40,909 nt of DNA from Bacteroidia bacterium (lineage in GTDB: Bacteria > Bacteroidota > Bacteroidia > UBA4408), in assembly GCA_014376525.1 (NCBI GenBank), contig JACMRI010000058.1, forward strand, positions 1-40,909. Reading direction: 5' to 3'. The notes beneath the pieces were generated by a model. That model did no database searches. It saw only the letters and a list, made by a program, of their open reading frames with translations, and had not been told where the DNA came from. The translations under genes were made by a program, and so were the position numbers. Each line of letters opens with the position of its first letter. Position 1 is the first letter of the stretch. Of this stretch, positions 1 to 9,819 are shown piece by piece.

Positions 1-111
1 ATAAAAAAATTATTTATATATTTAATATTGAAAATATATACGTAAAAATATATACTTGAAACTATATATCTACATTAACTCAATTTTTAATAAATTAACA
101 CATACAACATC

Positions 112-1452
112 ATGGCTAAGAAAGTAACACCCAAAGGCACTAAAAAAATATTTGTACTAGATACTTCCGTAATATTACACGACCACAATTCGCTACATAG
201 CTTTGCTGAGCACGATGTAGCAATACCTATAACGGTGCTAGAAGAGGTTGATAAATTTAAAAAAGGTAACGAAACCATAAACTATGTGGCACGCGAATTT
301 GTACGTGAATTAGATAAATTAAGTAAAGAAATTAATCTGCAACAATGGAACTGGATAAACGACCAAAAGAAAGGGCAGTTTAAAGTAATAATGAACGAGC
401 GTGGTAGTGTAGACGCTGATAGAGTATTTGGCGAACGCAAAAACGACCATCATATACTAAATGCAGCATTAAAACTTGCCGAAGAAAACCCTGATAAGCA
501 CGTAACGTTAGTTACCAAAGATATTAACTTGCGTTTAAAAGCTCGTGCGCTTAACCTTACTGCTGAGGATTTTGAAACGGGTATAGTACACAACATTGAC
601 GAGCTATACAAAGGATATTCTAACATAGAAATAAAAAACAAAACAATAATTGACAAGCTATACAATGAAGGTATTACACCCAAAGAATTAGGTGTAGAAA
701 ACCCAAAGCCCAACCATTATTACAGCATACGTAGCAACGAAAGTACAGCTCTTGGTTACTACAATGCCGATACACAACTTATAGAAAAAGTAATAAAAGA
801 AACTGCCTATGGTATTCGCCCGCGCAATGCTGAGCAAACATTTGCATTACATGCTATACTCAATCCCGAAGTAAAACTAGTAACAATACAAGGAGTAGCA
901 GGTACTGGAAAAACCTTACTAGCACTGGCGGGAGCACTAATGCAGCGCGAAAATTTTAGACAAATATACTTAGCCCGACCAATAGTACCACTTAGCAACA
1001 AAGATATAGGTTACTTGCCTGGCGATATTAAATCTAAAATAAACCCCTACATGGAACCTCTGTGGGACAACTTAAAACTAATACAAAGTCAGTTTAAAGA
1101 AACCGACAAAGACTACCAAAAAATAACCGACATGGTAGAAAAAGAAAAACTATTTATAACGCCGCTTGCATACATTCGTGGGCGAAGCCTTTCTAATATT
1201 ATTTTTATAATTGACGAAGCACAAAACCTTACACCACACGAAATTAAAACCATAATAACACGTGCAGGCGAAAACACAAAAATTATTTTCACAGGCGATA
1301 TTTATCAAATAGATACTCCCTACTTAGATTCGCATAGTAATGGTTTATCCACGTTGATAGAAAAAATAAAAAATAGTAAAATGTATGCACACGTATCATT
1401 GGAAAAAGGCGAGCGTAGCGAGCTAGCCAACCTTGCAAGTAATATGTTGTAA
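112..1452 (+). CDS. PhoH family protein: PIN domain plus PhoH-like ATPase (YlaK type)
   Basis: A cytoplasmic 446-residue protein joining an N-terminal PIN nuclease-like domain to a C-terminal PhoH P-loop ATPase. The PIN part (about 12-150) opens with the strand FVLDTSVILHD, giving the first acidic residue D17, and has E44/E45 in the TVLEEVDKF helix. The ATPase part has Walker A GVAGTGKT at 261-268 and Walker B IIDEAQN with D368/E369. This two-domain form is widespread and is thought to act as an RNA helicase or nuclease; the substrate cannot be read from sequence. The ATG follows an A/T-rich leader with no Shine-Dalgarno. No partner gene lies close: the 3' neighbour is 540 bases away. Length is normal and both active sites look intact. 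Confidence 0.93.
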   Translation: MAKKVTPKGTKKIFVLDTSVILHDHNSLHSFAEHDVAIPITVLEEVDKFKKGNETINYVAREFVRELDKLSKEINLQQWNWINDQKKGQFKVIMNERGSVDADRVFGERKNDHHILNAALKLAEENPDKHVTLVTKDINLRLKARALNLTAEDFETGIVHNIDELYKGYSNIEIKNKTIIDKLYNEGITPKELGVENPKPNHYYSIRSNESTALGYYNADTQLIEKVIKETAYGIRPRNAEQTFALHAILNPEVKLVTIQGVAGTGKTLLALAGALMQRENFRQIYLARPIVPLSNKDIGYLPGDIKSKINPYMEPLWDNLKLIQSQFKETDKDYQKITDMVEKEKLFITPLAYIRGRSLSNIIFIIDEAQNLTPHEIKTIITRAGENTKIIFTGDIYQIDTPYLDSHSNGLSTLIEKIKNSKMYAHVSLEKGERSELANLASNML

Positions 1453-1992
1453 AAAAATAATTAGTAAATAAATTAAACCAAAAATACATTATACTTACAA
1501 TTAAATAAAGTCATTGAATAACTATACAAATAGCAATAAATGACAACAATGAAACAGCGTATTTAGAAACTGTTAAATTTCAACTGAATCGTTTAATAGG
1601 TATGTATTCAAATATGTTTTTAATTAAATTTATTGATTTGTAAAAGTAAAATTCACCTTATTATATTTAAAATTACCTCTCATCATTACTGTAATTTAAA
1701 CAGGTTCTTAACTATTAAATACTTGAAACAATTTATTAATGAATAGGGTGCTTTTTACAAACAATAAATTTATATGTGTCGCCGAGTAGTTCATGGTATA
1801 GGTGCATTAGGCAGGCAGAGATGATTAATTATTCGCGAAAAATATTCATAGGTAGGAATAATTAAAAAAATAATTTAGCATATAAATAATGACCACTTAT
1901 CAATTTTAATTACCGTAAATTAAATTTTAATTGTACTATTGATAGTATAAACTTAAAGACTAAAAATATAAACACTAAAATAAAACAACATC
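1453..1992. other. 540-base intergenic stretch without a recognisable gene
   Basis: Very A/T-rich DNA between the PhoH gene and the M43 protease gene, both on the plus strand. I found no open frame resembling a protein, no tRNA-like cloverleaf, no T-tailed hairpin, and no good match to the Bacteroidetes -7 promoter box TAnnTTTG near the downstream start. A slightly more G/C-rich patch at about 1775-1825 could be part of a leader RNA or a decayed gene, but nothing supports either. Confidence 0.5.
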
Positions 1993-4185
1993 ATGAGAAA
2001 ACAAATACTCTCAGTGGCATTGGTTACTGCTCTCAGCGCAATATCGTATGCACAAAACAAAGTAGTTAGTGTAACTACCTTAACAAAAAATGAAACGAAA
2101 GGACAACCAAAAAAATTTGTAAAATGCGCCGCCAAACCTCCATCTGTAGAGTGGGAAGCAAATTTTCAAAAACAAATACAGGCATTAATAGCTAATCAAA
2201 GCAAGTATAGGACAGCTATGCAGGTAAATTATACTATTCCTGTGATAGTACATGTTATACATTCTGCCACTGCCGTGGGTACTGGTGCAAATGTTTCTGA
2301 TGTGCAAATCAATTCAGGAATAACAATACTTAATAATGATTTTGCGGGTACTGGATTAAATAGTGGAAATGTACCTAATGCTTTAGCTTCAGCAAAAGCA
2401 AACACAGGTGTTACGTTTTGCTTGGCTCAACGTACACCTACAGGAGCCCAAATGACTACACCAGGTATAGATAGAATGTCGTACGCAAGTAAAAACTTTA
2501 TTGCACCAGGCGCAACTGGATATGATGGAGCTTACATTGATGCCACCATAAAGCCAGCAACAATGTGGGATTCTAACAAATATTTAAATGTTTGGTTGTT
2601 GGAATTAGGCAACTCATTATTGGGATATGCTACATTCCCTGACAATTCGGGCTTATCAGGCATGCCGAGTGGTGGAAACACATCAACCGAAGATGGAGTA
2701 GTATTAAATTATTTTGGTTGGGGATCATCAAGTAATAGTTTTGCTCCATACGATAAAGGTCGTACGGCATCGCACGAAATTGGACATTGGCTAGGATTAC
2801 GACATATATGGGGCGATGCAAGCTGTGGTAATGATTATTGCACTGATACACCAACACAACAAAGCGAAAATGTAGGTTGCCCTACTTATCCTAAAGTTAC
2901 TTGCTCTAACACTGGCGATATGAGTATGAATTTTATGGATTACACTGATGATCAATGTATGTTTATGTTTACCAACGACCAAAAAACACGTATAGTTACT
3001 ACATTAACCAACGACTCTCGTCGTGCAAATTTAGTAGCTTCAACTAACTTATCTTGCACACCAGTAAATTTAAACTCGCCTCCTAGCGCAGTATTTATGG
3101 CAAGTAGTACAGGTACATTTATAGGTGGGGGTAATATTACACTTACTAATACCACTAATAATGCTACCTCGTATTTATGGACGGTGAGCCCTACTAGCGG
3201 CGCTACATTTAGCAACTCCACTGCTACAAGCCCAACTATTAGTTTTAGTGCGCCAGGAAGCTATAATGTATGCTTAACTGCTACTAACTCTTTTGGTAAC
3301 AGTACTCCAGCTTGTCAAGTAATAACTGTTGCTGCTGTTCAACCAACCACCTGCGATACTTTGTCAAACTTGGAAGCAGATGATACCCTAACATTTTACA
3401 GAAACGGAGCTACAGCAGCTGATGGTTATATTACTGGTCAAAACTCCTTTGGTGATATAAGTAAAGCTGAACGTTATAATTATCCAACATCGGGCTTTAG
3501 TACAGGCTTAACAATATCTGGCATACGTGTATATCATGCTGTAATTAAAGGTAGCGGTAGTACTGCATATAATGTTTGGAACGAATCTGCAGGTTTTCCA
3601 AATACTATATTGGCTACAAAATCAGTAATCAATAATACTCTTACACCTTTGCAATTAAATACGATAACATTTACAACACCTGTAGCCGTTGCCAACAACA
3701 CTCCGTTTTATGTAGGTTATACGTATGGTTATGCCTCTGGCGATACTATTGCAGTAGTGCAAACTCGTTTTAAAAACCCTACTGTAAACCATGCTTACGA
3801 GCAATTTAGCAACAACTCTTGGCATGCCTTTACCGAAACTCCTGCAAGTTGGGGTTCTACGGCTTCGTTAGTGATATTTCCAATTATATGCCCTAATACT
3901 GTAACTAGCTTAGCGCACTTAACACATAATTTAACCAACAATGCTTACATATTTCCTAACCCTAATAACGGTATGTTTAGCGTAATGCTAGTATTTGACG
4001 AGCAAACTGACGCCACAATAATGATTACCGACTTATTAGGTAAGCAAATTATGGTACGCAACGTTACTAATGTAATACAGCAAGAGGTAGCCTTAAACCT
4101 TACTAACGCTGGTATAGGAACATACTTAGTTACTATCAAAACAAATAGTGGTATAACTACTAAACGTGTAGTTATTAGCGAATAA
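1993..4185 (+). CDS. Secreted M43 (pappalysin-like) zinc metalloprotease with PKD-like domain and type A T9SS sorting domain
   Basis: A 730-residue secreted protease. A signal peptide ends near residue 20 (SAISYAQ). The zinc site HEIGHWLGLRH lies at 261-271, with the family Met-turn NFMDY at 313-317 and several cysteines between them. A PKD/Ig-like domain follows (about 360-445), then a jelly-roll-like region, then a C-terminal type A sorting domain beginning around YIFPNPNNGMF and ending in TTKRVVISE. Such proteins leave through the type IX system and lose the C-terminal domain at the surface. The gene stands alone and ends just before a strong terminator. Substrate is unknown. The start is shared with the motif ACAACATCATG also seen before the PhoH gene; there is no Shine-Dalgarno. 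Confidence 0.92.
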   Translation: MRKQILSVALVTALSAISYAQNKVVSVTTLTKNETKGQPKKFVKCAAKPPSVEWEANFQKQIQALIANQSKYRTAMQVNYTIPVIVHVIHSATAVGTGANVSDVQINSGITILNNDFAGTGLNSGNVPNALASAKANTGVTFCLAQRTPTGAQMTTPGIDRMSYASKNFIAPGATGYDGAYIDATIKPATMWDSNKYLNVWLLELGNSLLGYATFPDNSGLSGMPSGGNTSTEDGVVLNYFGWGSSSNSFAPYDKGRTASHEIGHWLGLRHIWGDASCGNDYCTDTPTQQSENVGCPTYPKVTCSNTGDMSMNFMDYTDDQCMFMFTNDQKTRIVTTLTNDSRRANLVASTNLSCTPVNLNSPPSAVFMASSTGTFIGGGNITLTNTTNNATSYLWTVSPTSGATFSNSTATSPTISFSAPGSYNVCLTATNSFGNSTPACQVITVAAVQPTTCDTLSNLEADDTLTFYRNGATAADGYITGQNSFGDISKAERYNYPTSGFSTGLTISGIRVYHAVIKGSGSTAYNVWNESAGFPNTILATKSVINNTLTPLQLNTITFTTPVAVANNTPFYVGYTYGYASGDTIAVVQTRFKNPTVNHAYEQFSNNSWHAFTETPASWGSTASLVIFPIICPNTVTSLAHLTHNLTNNAYIFPNPNNGMFSVMLVFDEQTDATIMITDLLGKQIMVRNVTNVIQQEVALNLTNAGIGTYLVTIKTNSGITTKRVVISE

Positions 4186-4205
4186 AACTATTATTTATAA
4201 TTAAC

Positions 4206-4247
4206 AAAAAAAGGCTGCTCGTTATTACTAACGAGCAGCCTTTTTTT
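4206..4247. terminator. Strong bidirectional intrinsic terminator
   Basis: A perfect 12-bp G/C-containing stem (4213-4224 pairing with 4229-4240, four-base loop TTAC) is flanked by seven A on the left and seven T on the right, so the stem can extend to 19 bp and works in either direction. It lies between the convergent M43 protease gene (plus) and the vanZ-like gene (minus). Confidence 0.93.
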
Positions 4248-4322
4248 GTACGTAGTTAAACAATAGATTTTATTATTAAAGAAAATAAGTTTTGATAGAC
4301 AAAAAACACATTAAAAATTTAC

Positions 4323-4790
4323 TTATTTTTTTACTGAACTCAACATTAATTTATTTTTGTAATAACTTATTTCATTAAAATAAATGCTTGCTATAATTAC
4401 CCCAAAACTATTGGCAAAAAAATCATACACATCGGCACTACGTGCTACAAAAAACGTGCTTTGTAATAATTCTAACAAACCTCCATACGCAACGCTTATG
4501 AGCAACACAGAAAAATAAACAGGTTCGTTACTAAAATAAACAATTTTGTATTTAGCATAAATGCCAAAATAGCTTAATGTAGTAAGTACAAAAAACAAAG
4601 ACGCATGTACCAATTTATCAAAACTTAATAACTCTAACCATGATACGTGCGGAACACTTGTGCCAGGCATACCACAAAGTAATGCAATTAATAATGCCCA
4701 CACAAGTGCGGGCATTAGGTAGTACAACAAAGGTTTGGACTTTGGTAATATGTTGTTATTAAACAATGTAGGTTTAATGCTATGCTCCAA
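4323..4790 (-). CDS. VanZ-like family small membrane protein
   Basis: A 155-residue integral membrane protein with about four hydrophobic segments. It shows the VanZ-like pattern: a first helix ending in GMPGTSVP, the segment FDKLVHASLFFVLTTLSYFG, and a later ELLQSTF...RSADVYDFFANSFG motif. The biochemical role of this family is unsettled; the founding member gives low-level teicoplanin resistance. The reading frame opens at a TTG (4790-4788) that overlaps the gcvH end by 11 bases, which suggests translational coupling. A downstream ATG at residue 27, right at the first helix, is the alternative start. The gene faces the terminator at 4206-4247. Confidence 0.82.
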   Translation of the reverse strand: MEHSIKPTLFNNNILPKSKPLLYYLMPALVWALLIALLCGMPGTSVPHVSWLELLSFDKLVHASLFFVLTTLSYFGIYAKYKIVYFSNEPVYFSVLLISVAYGGLLELLQSTFFVARSADVYDFFANSFGVIIASIYFNEISYYKNKLMLSSVKK

Positions 4791-5160
4791 TTAATGCTGT
4801 ATATGCAGTTGAATCAAGTAATTCGGCAATTTCTGCATCGTTACTTAATTCTATTTTTATCATCCAGCCAGTTTCATAAGCATCGTTGTTTACTGCATCT
4901 GGTGTAGTATCTAAGCCTTTATTTATTTCAATAACTTTACCAGATAGTGGCATAAATAAATCAGAAACTGTTTTTACGGCTTCTACAGTTCCAAATATTT
5001 CTTCTTGTGCAAGTTGTTCACCTTCACTTTTTATGTCCACGTACACTATATCGCCTAACTCATGTTGAGCAAAATCAGTAATGCCTACTGTGGCCACGTT
5101 ACCGTTAATACTTACCCACTCGTGATCTTTGGTGTATTTTAAATTAGCTGGAATATTCAT
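4780..5160 (-). CDS. gcvH: Glycine cleavage system H protein
   Basis: A 126-residue lipoyl carrier that shuttles the aminomethyl group between the P, T and L proteins of the glycine cleavage system. The N-terminal KYTKDHEW signature and the lipoylation site EAVKTVSDLF with K63 are intact, and the length is normal. The other gcv genes are not in this window, which is common in Bacteroidota. The vanZ-like frame begins inside the last codons, so the two are probably co-transcribed. The start ATG is 175 bases from the divergent psd start. Confidence 0.97.
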   Translation of the reverse strand: MNIPANLKYTKDHEWVSINGNVATVGITDFAQHELGDIVYVDIKSEGEQLAQEEIFGTVEAVKTVSDLFMPLSGKVIEINKGLDTTPDAVNNDAYETGWMIKIELSNDAEIAELLDSTAYTALIGA

Positions 5161-5194
5161 GTTTTTTTTGGTTGAATTAGTTTTTATTTATTTA

Positions 5195-5202
5195 CAAAAA
5201 TA
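5195..5202 (-). promoter_or_regulatory. Possible -7 promoter box upstream of gcvH
   Basis: Read on the minus strand the sequence is TATTTTTG, an exact match to the Bacteroidetes -7 consensus TAnnTTTG, 34 bases before the gcvH ATG. No clear TTTG is visible at the expected -33 spacing and the region is A/T-rich, so a chance match is quite possible. Confidence 0.25.
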
Positions 5203-5335
5203 TATTTTTAAATGAGATCTAAAAAGTAAATATACCAACAATTTACACCCACAAATAGAGTACTACTAATTATAGTGTTTTTATGCTATTTTTACTAAAA
5301 ATTAATCAGTAAAAAAAATTAACAATAAAAACAAC

Positions 5336-5995
5336 ATGAAATTTCATAAAGAAGGTATTCCCAGTTTAATAGTAGCTATAGCAGTTTTAGCCATTATGTA
5401 CTTTATAGGTAATTTTGTATTTCCTCAAAGTCCTATTATTAAAGGATTATTAAATGCAGTAGGCGTCATCTTTTTAATTGTAATAGTACAGTTTTTTCGT
5501 AACCCCAATCGTAAACGCACCTTTAACGACAATCTAATTATATGCCCTGCCGACGGTAAAGTAGTGGTAATAGAAGAAACGATAGAAACCGAATATTTTA
5601 AAGACAAACGTATACAAGTATCCATATTTATGAGTCCTGTAAATGTGCATATAAACCGTTTTCCAATAAGTGGAATTGTAAAATATGTAAAGTATCATGC
5701 AGGTTTGTATTTGGTAGCGTGGCATCCAAAGTCTAGCACCGATAATGAACGTACAACAGTAGTAGTGGAACATAAAAACGGACAAGCTATACTATTCCGT
5801 CAAGTAGCTGGTGCACTTGCCAGACGAATAGTGTGGTACTGTAAAGAGGGCGATGTAGCACAACAAAATGACGAGTTTGGATTTATAAAATTTGGTTCTC
5901 GTGTAGATGTTTATTTGCCATTAGGTACTACTATAAACGTAACTATGAATCAAGTCGTAAAAGGCGGCGTTGATGTATTGGGTAAGTGGGCTTAA
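5336..5995 (+). CDS. psd: Phosphatidylserine decarboxylase proenzyme, short type
   Basis: Makes phosphatidylethanolamine from phosphatidylserine (EC 4.1.1.65) at the inner membrane. The 219-residue proenzyme has one or two N-terminal hydrophobic helices (about 10-52), the conserved segment FMSPVNVHINRFPISG, and the self-cleavage site KFGSRVDVYLP. Cleavage between G187 and S188 would turn S188 into the pyruvoyl prosthetic group of the small alpha chain. The length fits the short type found in Bacteroidota and many other bacteria, not the 320-residue enterobacterial form. It is divergent from gcvH; no pssA is present in the window. Confidence 0.96.
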   Translation: MKFHKEGIPSLIVAIAVLAIMYFIGNFVFPQSPIIKGLLNAVGVIFLIVIVQFFRNPNRKRTFNDNLIICPADGKVVVIEETIETEYFKDKRIQVSIFMSPVNVHINRFPISGIVKYVKYHAGLYLVAWHPKSSTDNERTTVVVEHKNGQAILFRQVAGALARRIVWYCKEGDVAQQNDEFGFIKFGSRVDVYLPLGTTINVTMNQVVKGGVDVLGKWA

Positions 5996-6069
5996 ATTTT
6001 TTTTAGCGTTAAATAAAGATTTATTACAAATAAAAATACTAAAAACCTCAATTACAAGTTATACCTATT

Positions 6070-6690
6070 ATGAAACTAATTACACTACTTACTTTATTAT
6101 TTTTAAATGCAGTTTATGCGCAAGCGCAACAACCAACGCAACGAAAATTAATACAATTTTCGGGCGTGGTAATAGGCAATGATAGTCTTGACCCTATACC
6201 TTATACATCAATAATAATTAAACACAGCAAACGTGGCACAATTAGCGATTATTTTGGGTACTATTCGTTTGTGGCGCAAGAGGCCGACACCATAGAGTTT
6301 AGTGCTATTGGCTATCGTAGTCAACAATTTATTATACCAAGTAATTTGCCCGAAAACAAATATTCGCTCATACATGCATTGGGCAAAGACACTATACAAC
6401 TAAGAGAAATTGTAATTAAAAACTGGCCAAGCAAAGAGCAATTTAAGCAAGCATTTATTAATCTGAATTTAGATAATGGACTTACGCAAGTAGCTACAAT
6501 GAATTTGGAACGTATAAAAAACAATGCAAATTATACTCAGTTAGAAAACGATGCGCAGATGGCATACCGCCAAATACAGCAACAACAGTACTCGCAAATG
6601 TATGTGGCAAATGCTGCTAACAACAATTGGTTAAACCCAGTGGCATGGTCTCAATTTATAAAATCGTGGAAAAAAGAGCAAAAAAAATAA
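6070..6690 (+). CDS. Carboxypeptidase-regulatory-like (beta-sandwich) envelope protein
   Basis: A 206-residue exported protein. After a signal peptide ending near AQAQQ (about residue 20), residues 30-105 form a CarboxypepD_reg-like domain (FSGVVIGNDSLDPIPYTSII ... ISDYFGYYSF ... FSAIGYRSQQF), the fold that also opens many SusC-type receptors. The remainder is Gln/Asn-rich and helical with a basic end (KSWKKEQKK). It lies 9 bases before the TonB-dependent receptor gene and is probably in the same transcript, so a role with that receptor is plausible but unproven. Confidence 0.82.
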   Translation: MKLITLLTLLFLNAVYAQAQQPTQRKLIQFSGVVIGNDSLDPIPYTSIIIKHSKRGTISDYFGYYSFVAQEADTIEFSAIGYRSQQFIIPSNLPENKYSLIHALGKDTIQLREIVIKNWPSKEQFKQAFINLNLDNGLTQVATMNLERIKNNANYTQLENDAQMAYRQIQQQQYSQMYVANAANNNWLNPVAWSQFIKSWKKEQKK

Positions 6691-6699
6691 ACGTTATAT

Positions 6700-9189
6700 A
6701 TGTATAAGATATTTGCGTTTGTTTTTGCGTTTGTTTTTTGTGCTACCGCAATGGCGCAAAATACTGCTACTGTATATGGTGTAGTGCGCAATGGTAACAC
6801 TCGCATAGCCGATGCCTTAGTAGGCGTAGAAGGTACTGCACTAAGCACAACTACCAATGTAAACGGATATTTTGAATTGCAAATACCCTCATCAACAAAA
6901 ACAAAAATAGCCATACAACTGTTAGGTTACAAACCGTATAACATAACTATAAATGCGCTACAACCCAACGAGCGAAAGCAATTGGAGGCAACGCTAGAAC
7001 CTGATGTAAAGGACTTAGGCGAAGCCCTAATTATAGATAAAGGACAAGCACGTAGCACACTTACACGTATAGATCCTAAAACTATACGTGTACTTGTAAA
7101 CCCTAATGGCAGCTTAGAAAGTATATTAAAAACACTTCCTGGTGTAGTAAGTAACAACGAGCTAAGTAGCACATACAGCGTGCGTGGCGGTAGTTTTGAC
7201 GAAAACTTAGTATATGTAAATGATATAGAAGTGTATCGTCCTTTTTTAGTGCGTAGTGGGCAACAAGAGGGCTTGAGCTTTGCTTACAGTAACATGGTAA
7301 GTAATATACAATTTAGCGCAGGTGGTTTTGATGCCAAGTATGGCGATAAAATGAGCAGTGTATTAGATATTAAATACCGCAAAGCTACTACATTTGCAGG
7401 AAGCGCATCGGCAGGTATATTGGGTGGAAACCTGCACGTAGAGGGCTGTTCCAAGAATCATAGGTTTACGTATCAATTAGGTGCAAGGCACAAGCAAAAT
7501 TCATATTTACTCAAAACCCTCGAAACCAAAGGCGATTACAAACCTCGCTTTACCGATGTGCAAACGTACCTAACGTATGATGTTACCGAGAATTTTGAAT
7601 TGGCTTTTTTGGGCAATTTAGCACAAAATAATTATTTGTTTACGCCTACCACCCGCACTACCAATTTTGGTACCTTACAACAATTCCTCCGTTTTACAGT
7701 ATATTATGATGGGCAAGAAAAAAATGAATATACTACCTCAACCGCAGCATTAACGGCTACCTACAACCCAAACAAAAACACTAAGCTGAAATTTATTAGT
7801 TCTAATTTTAATACGGTTGAAGAGGAAAATAATAACACACAAGGTCAATACAGCATAGACGAAGTAGAAACATCACCCGGCAGTAGCAACTTAGGCAATG
7901 TAAAATTTAATAGAGGTATTGGCACGTTTTTAAACCATACACGCAATCAACTTAATGCACGTGTAACCTATGTAGAACACAAAGGTACACACACACACAA
8001 ACGCATGGAACACTTGTGGGGCATACGTTTACAACAAGAAAATATAACAGACCATATAAGCGAGTGGCAGTACAACGACTCTAGTGGATATTTAATACCC
8101 TACTCAACTAATGTGGTACAGCTACCTTATGTACTCAAAAGCGATTTAAAATTACAATCAACACGCATAAGTGGCTATTATCAAAATAAGTTTAACACCA
8201 ATGATAGCAGTATATACGGACTAAGTACAGGTGTGCGATTTAGTTATTGGGATGTAAACAAACAACTGCTAATATCGCCACGTGCTACATTAAGTATTAT
8301 ACCCAAATGGGAAAAGAATTTTGCGTTTAGAATAAGTTCGGGTGTGTATAATCAACCACCGTTTTACCGCGAAATGCGCAATTTTAAAGGACAATTAAAC
8401 ACATCGCTCAAAGCACAACAATCTATACATTTTGTAGGTGCTATGGATCATGTTTTTAAATTATGGAAACGACCATTTAAACTAACTACCGAAGCATATT
8501 ACAAAATACTTAACAACCTTGTACCCTACGAGGTGGACAATGTGCGCTTACGATATTTTGCAACCAATAACTCCAAAGGATATGCTTATGGTGCCGATGC
8601 AAAATTAAATGGCGAGTTTGTGAAAAATGCCGAAAGTTGGTTTAGTTTATCGTACCTCAAAACTGCCGAAAACTTAACTGATGATAGCTATTACAACTAC
8701 TACAATAAATCAGGCGAAAAAATATTTACAGGCTATACATTTGATGATGTAAAAGCAGATAGTATCCAACAAATTCCAGGCTACATACGCCGCCCTACCG
8801 ACCAACGCATTACGTTGGGTATATTTTTTCAAGATTATATAGAGCGTTTTCCATGGATAAAAATGAACCTTAATTTAATATACGGTTCGGGTATGCCTTA
8901 TGGCCCACCCACGCAAAAAAAATATCAGCAAGTACTAAGTATGCGCCCTTACCGCAGGGTAGATATTGGTACTGCATTTATGATAAAAGACGATAGTAAA
9001 GAATATAAAAACACAGGTGCATTGCGCTTTATAAAAGGTATGTGGATTAATGTAGATGTGTTTAACGTACTAGGCTTAGAAAACGAAGTAAGCATAACCT
9101 GGATAAAAGACATTAGTAACCACCTTTACCCTGTGCCTAATAACCTAAGCGCACGTTTGGTTAATTTTAAATTAAGTGTGGTATTTTAA
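6700..9189 (+). CDS. TonB-dependent outer-membrane receptor with N-terminal carboxypeptidase-regulatory domain
   Basis: An 829-residue outer-membrane transporter. Residues 1-19 are a signal peptide (ATAMAQ); about 22-105 is a CarboxypepD_reg-like domain with the VNGYFELQIP and IQLLGYKPY strands; about 115-225 is the plug, with LKTLPGVVSNN, the YSVRGGSFDENLVYVNDIEVY element and FDAKYGDKMSSVLDI. The rest is a beta-barrel ending LVNFKLSVVF, with a terminal aromatic residue as expected for outer-membrane insertion. No SusD partner follows, so it is not an obvious polysaccharide locus; the substrate cannot be inferred. It is probably co-expressed with the upstream 206-residue protein. Confidence 0.93.
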   Translation: MYKIFAFVFAFVFCATAMAQNTATVYGVVRNGNTRIADALVGVEGTALSTTTNVNGYFELQIPSSTKTKIAIQLLGYKPYNITINALQPNERKQLEATLEPDVKDLGEALIIDKGQARSTLTRIDPKTIRVLVNPNGSLESILKTLPGVVSNNELSSTYSVRGGSFDENLVYVNDIEVYRPFLVRSGQQEGLSFAYSNMVSNIQFSAGGFDAKYGDKMSSVLDIKYRKATTFAGSASAGILGGNLHVEGCSKNHRFTYQLGARHKQNSYLLKTLETKGDYKPRFTDVQTYLTYDVTENFELAFLGNLAQNNYLFTPTTRTTNFGTLQQFLRFTVYYDGQEKNEYTTSTAALTATYNPNKNTKLKFISSNFNTVEEENNNTQGQYSIDEVETSPGSSNLGNVKFNRGIGTFLNHTRNQLNARVTYVEHKGTHTHKRMEHLWGIRLQQENITDHISEWQYNDSSGYLIPYSTNVVQLPYVLKSDLKLQSTRISGYYQNKFNTNDSSIYGLSTGVRFSYWDVNKQLLISPRATLSIIPKWEKNFAFRISSGVYNQPPFYREMRNFKGQLNTSLKAQQSIHFVGAMDHVFKLWKRPFKLTTEAYYKILNNLVPYEVDNVRLRYFATNNSKGYAYGADAKLNGEFVKNAESWFSLSYLKTAENLTDDSYYNYYNKSGEKIFTGYTFDDVKADSIQQIPGYIRRPTDQRITLGIFFQDYIERFPWIKMNLNLIYGSGMPYGPPTQKKYQQVLSMRPYRRVDIGTAFMIKDDSKEYKNTGALRFIKGMWINVDVFNVLGLENEVSITWIKDISNHLYPVPNNLSARLVNFKLSVVF

Positions 9190-9293
9190 TTTACATCACT
9201 CTTAATTTACTTTCGTCAATTTTATTATTATCTACCTTAAGTTAAAGACTTGTTTATGCGCCTGAATGGATTGCAAAATGGGTATTACGTATT

Positions 9294-9812
9294 CTACCAA
9301 TGATACACATCATCATTTACCCATTTGCTTTGGGTACGCATTACTTGCTCTATAACGTCGCGTACAGCACCATGCCCGCCTAGCTGTATGCTTACGTAAT
9401 TGCATATTGCACGCACTTCGTGAACTGCGTTGTGCGGACAAGTTTTGGCGGCTACTTTTAGCAACACTGGGTAGTCGGGCAGGTCGTCGCCCATGTATAA
9501 CACTTCGTTGTGGGTTAAGCCACGTTCGGTTATGTAATCGTTATAAACACTTAATTTATCATACGAACGCAAGTACACATCGGTAATACCTAACATTCTC
9601 ATGCTTTCTACCACATTAGCCGATGCACCACCTGTAATTATAGCTACGTTGTACCCTTGCTTTACGGCGTGTTGCAGAGCAAACGAATCCTTACTATTCA
9701 TACTACGCAAAAAATCGCCTTGAGCTGTGATTAGAACGTTTCCGTCGGTTATTACACCATCAAAATCAAAAATAAAAGTAGTTATATTGTTAAATATTTG
9801 TTTAATGTTCAT
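9294..9812 (-). CDS. kdsC: KdsC-type 3-deoxy-D-manno-octulosonate-8-phosphate phosphatase (HAD superfamily)
   Basis: A 172-residue HAD phosphatase without a large cap, as expected for KdsC, which removes phosphate from Kdo-8-phosphate in lipopolysaccharide inner-core synthesis (EC 3.1.3.45). The nucleophile motif FDFDGVITDG gives D16 and D18, a threonine/serine motif lies in AIITGGAS, and the acidic C-terminal motif is MGDDLPDYPVL. Related sugar-acid phosphatases share this form, so the exact substrate is inferred. It starts 7 bases after the gldB stop, so the two are likely co-transcribed. Confidence 0.9.
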   Translation of the reverse strand: MNIKQIFNNITTFIFDFDGVITDGNVLITAQGDFLRSMNSKDSFALQHAVKQGYNVAIITGGASANVVESMRMLGITDVYLRSYDKLSVYNDYITERGLTHNEVLYMGDDLPDYPVLLKVAAKTCPHNAVHEVRAICNYVSIQLGGHGAVRDVIEQVMRTQSKWVNDDVYHW

Positions 9813-9819
9813 AGCTGTA

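Noticed and set aside
1953-3221. Several minus-strand frames opposite the M43 protease
   Set aside because: They are in shadow of a complete, motif-bearing plus-strand gene and show no family pattern.
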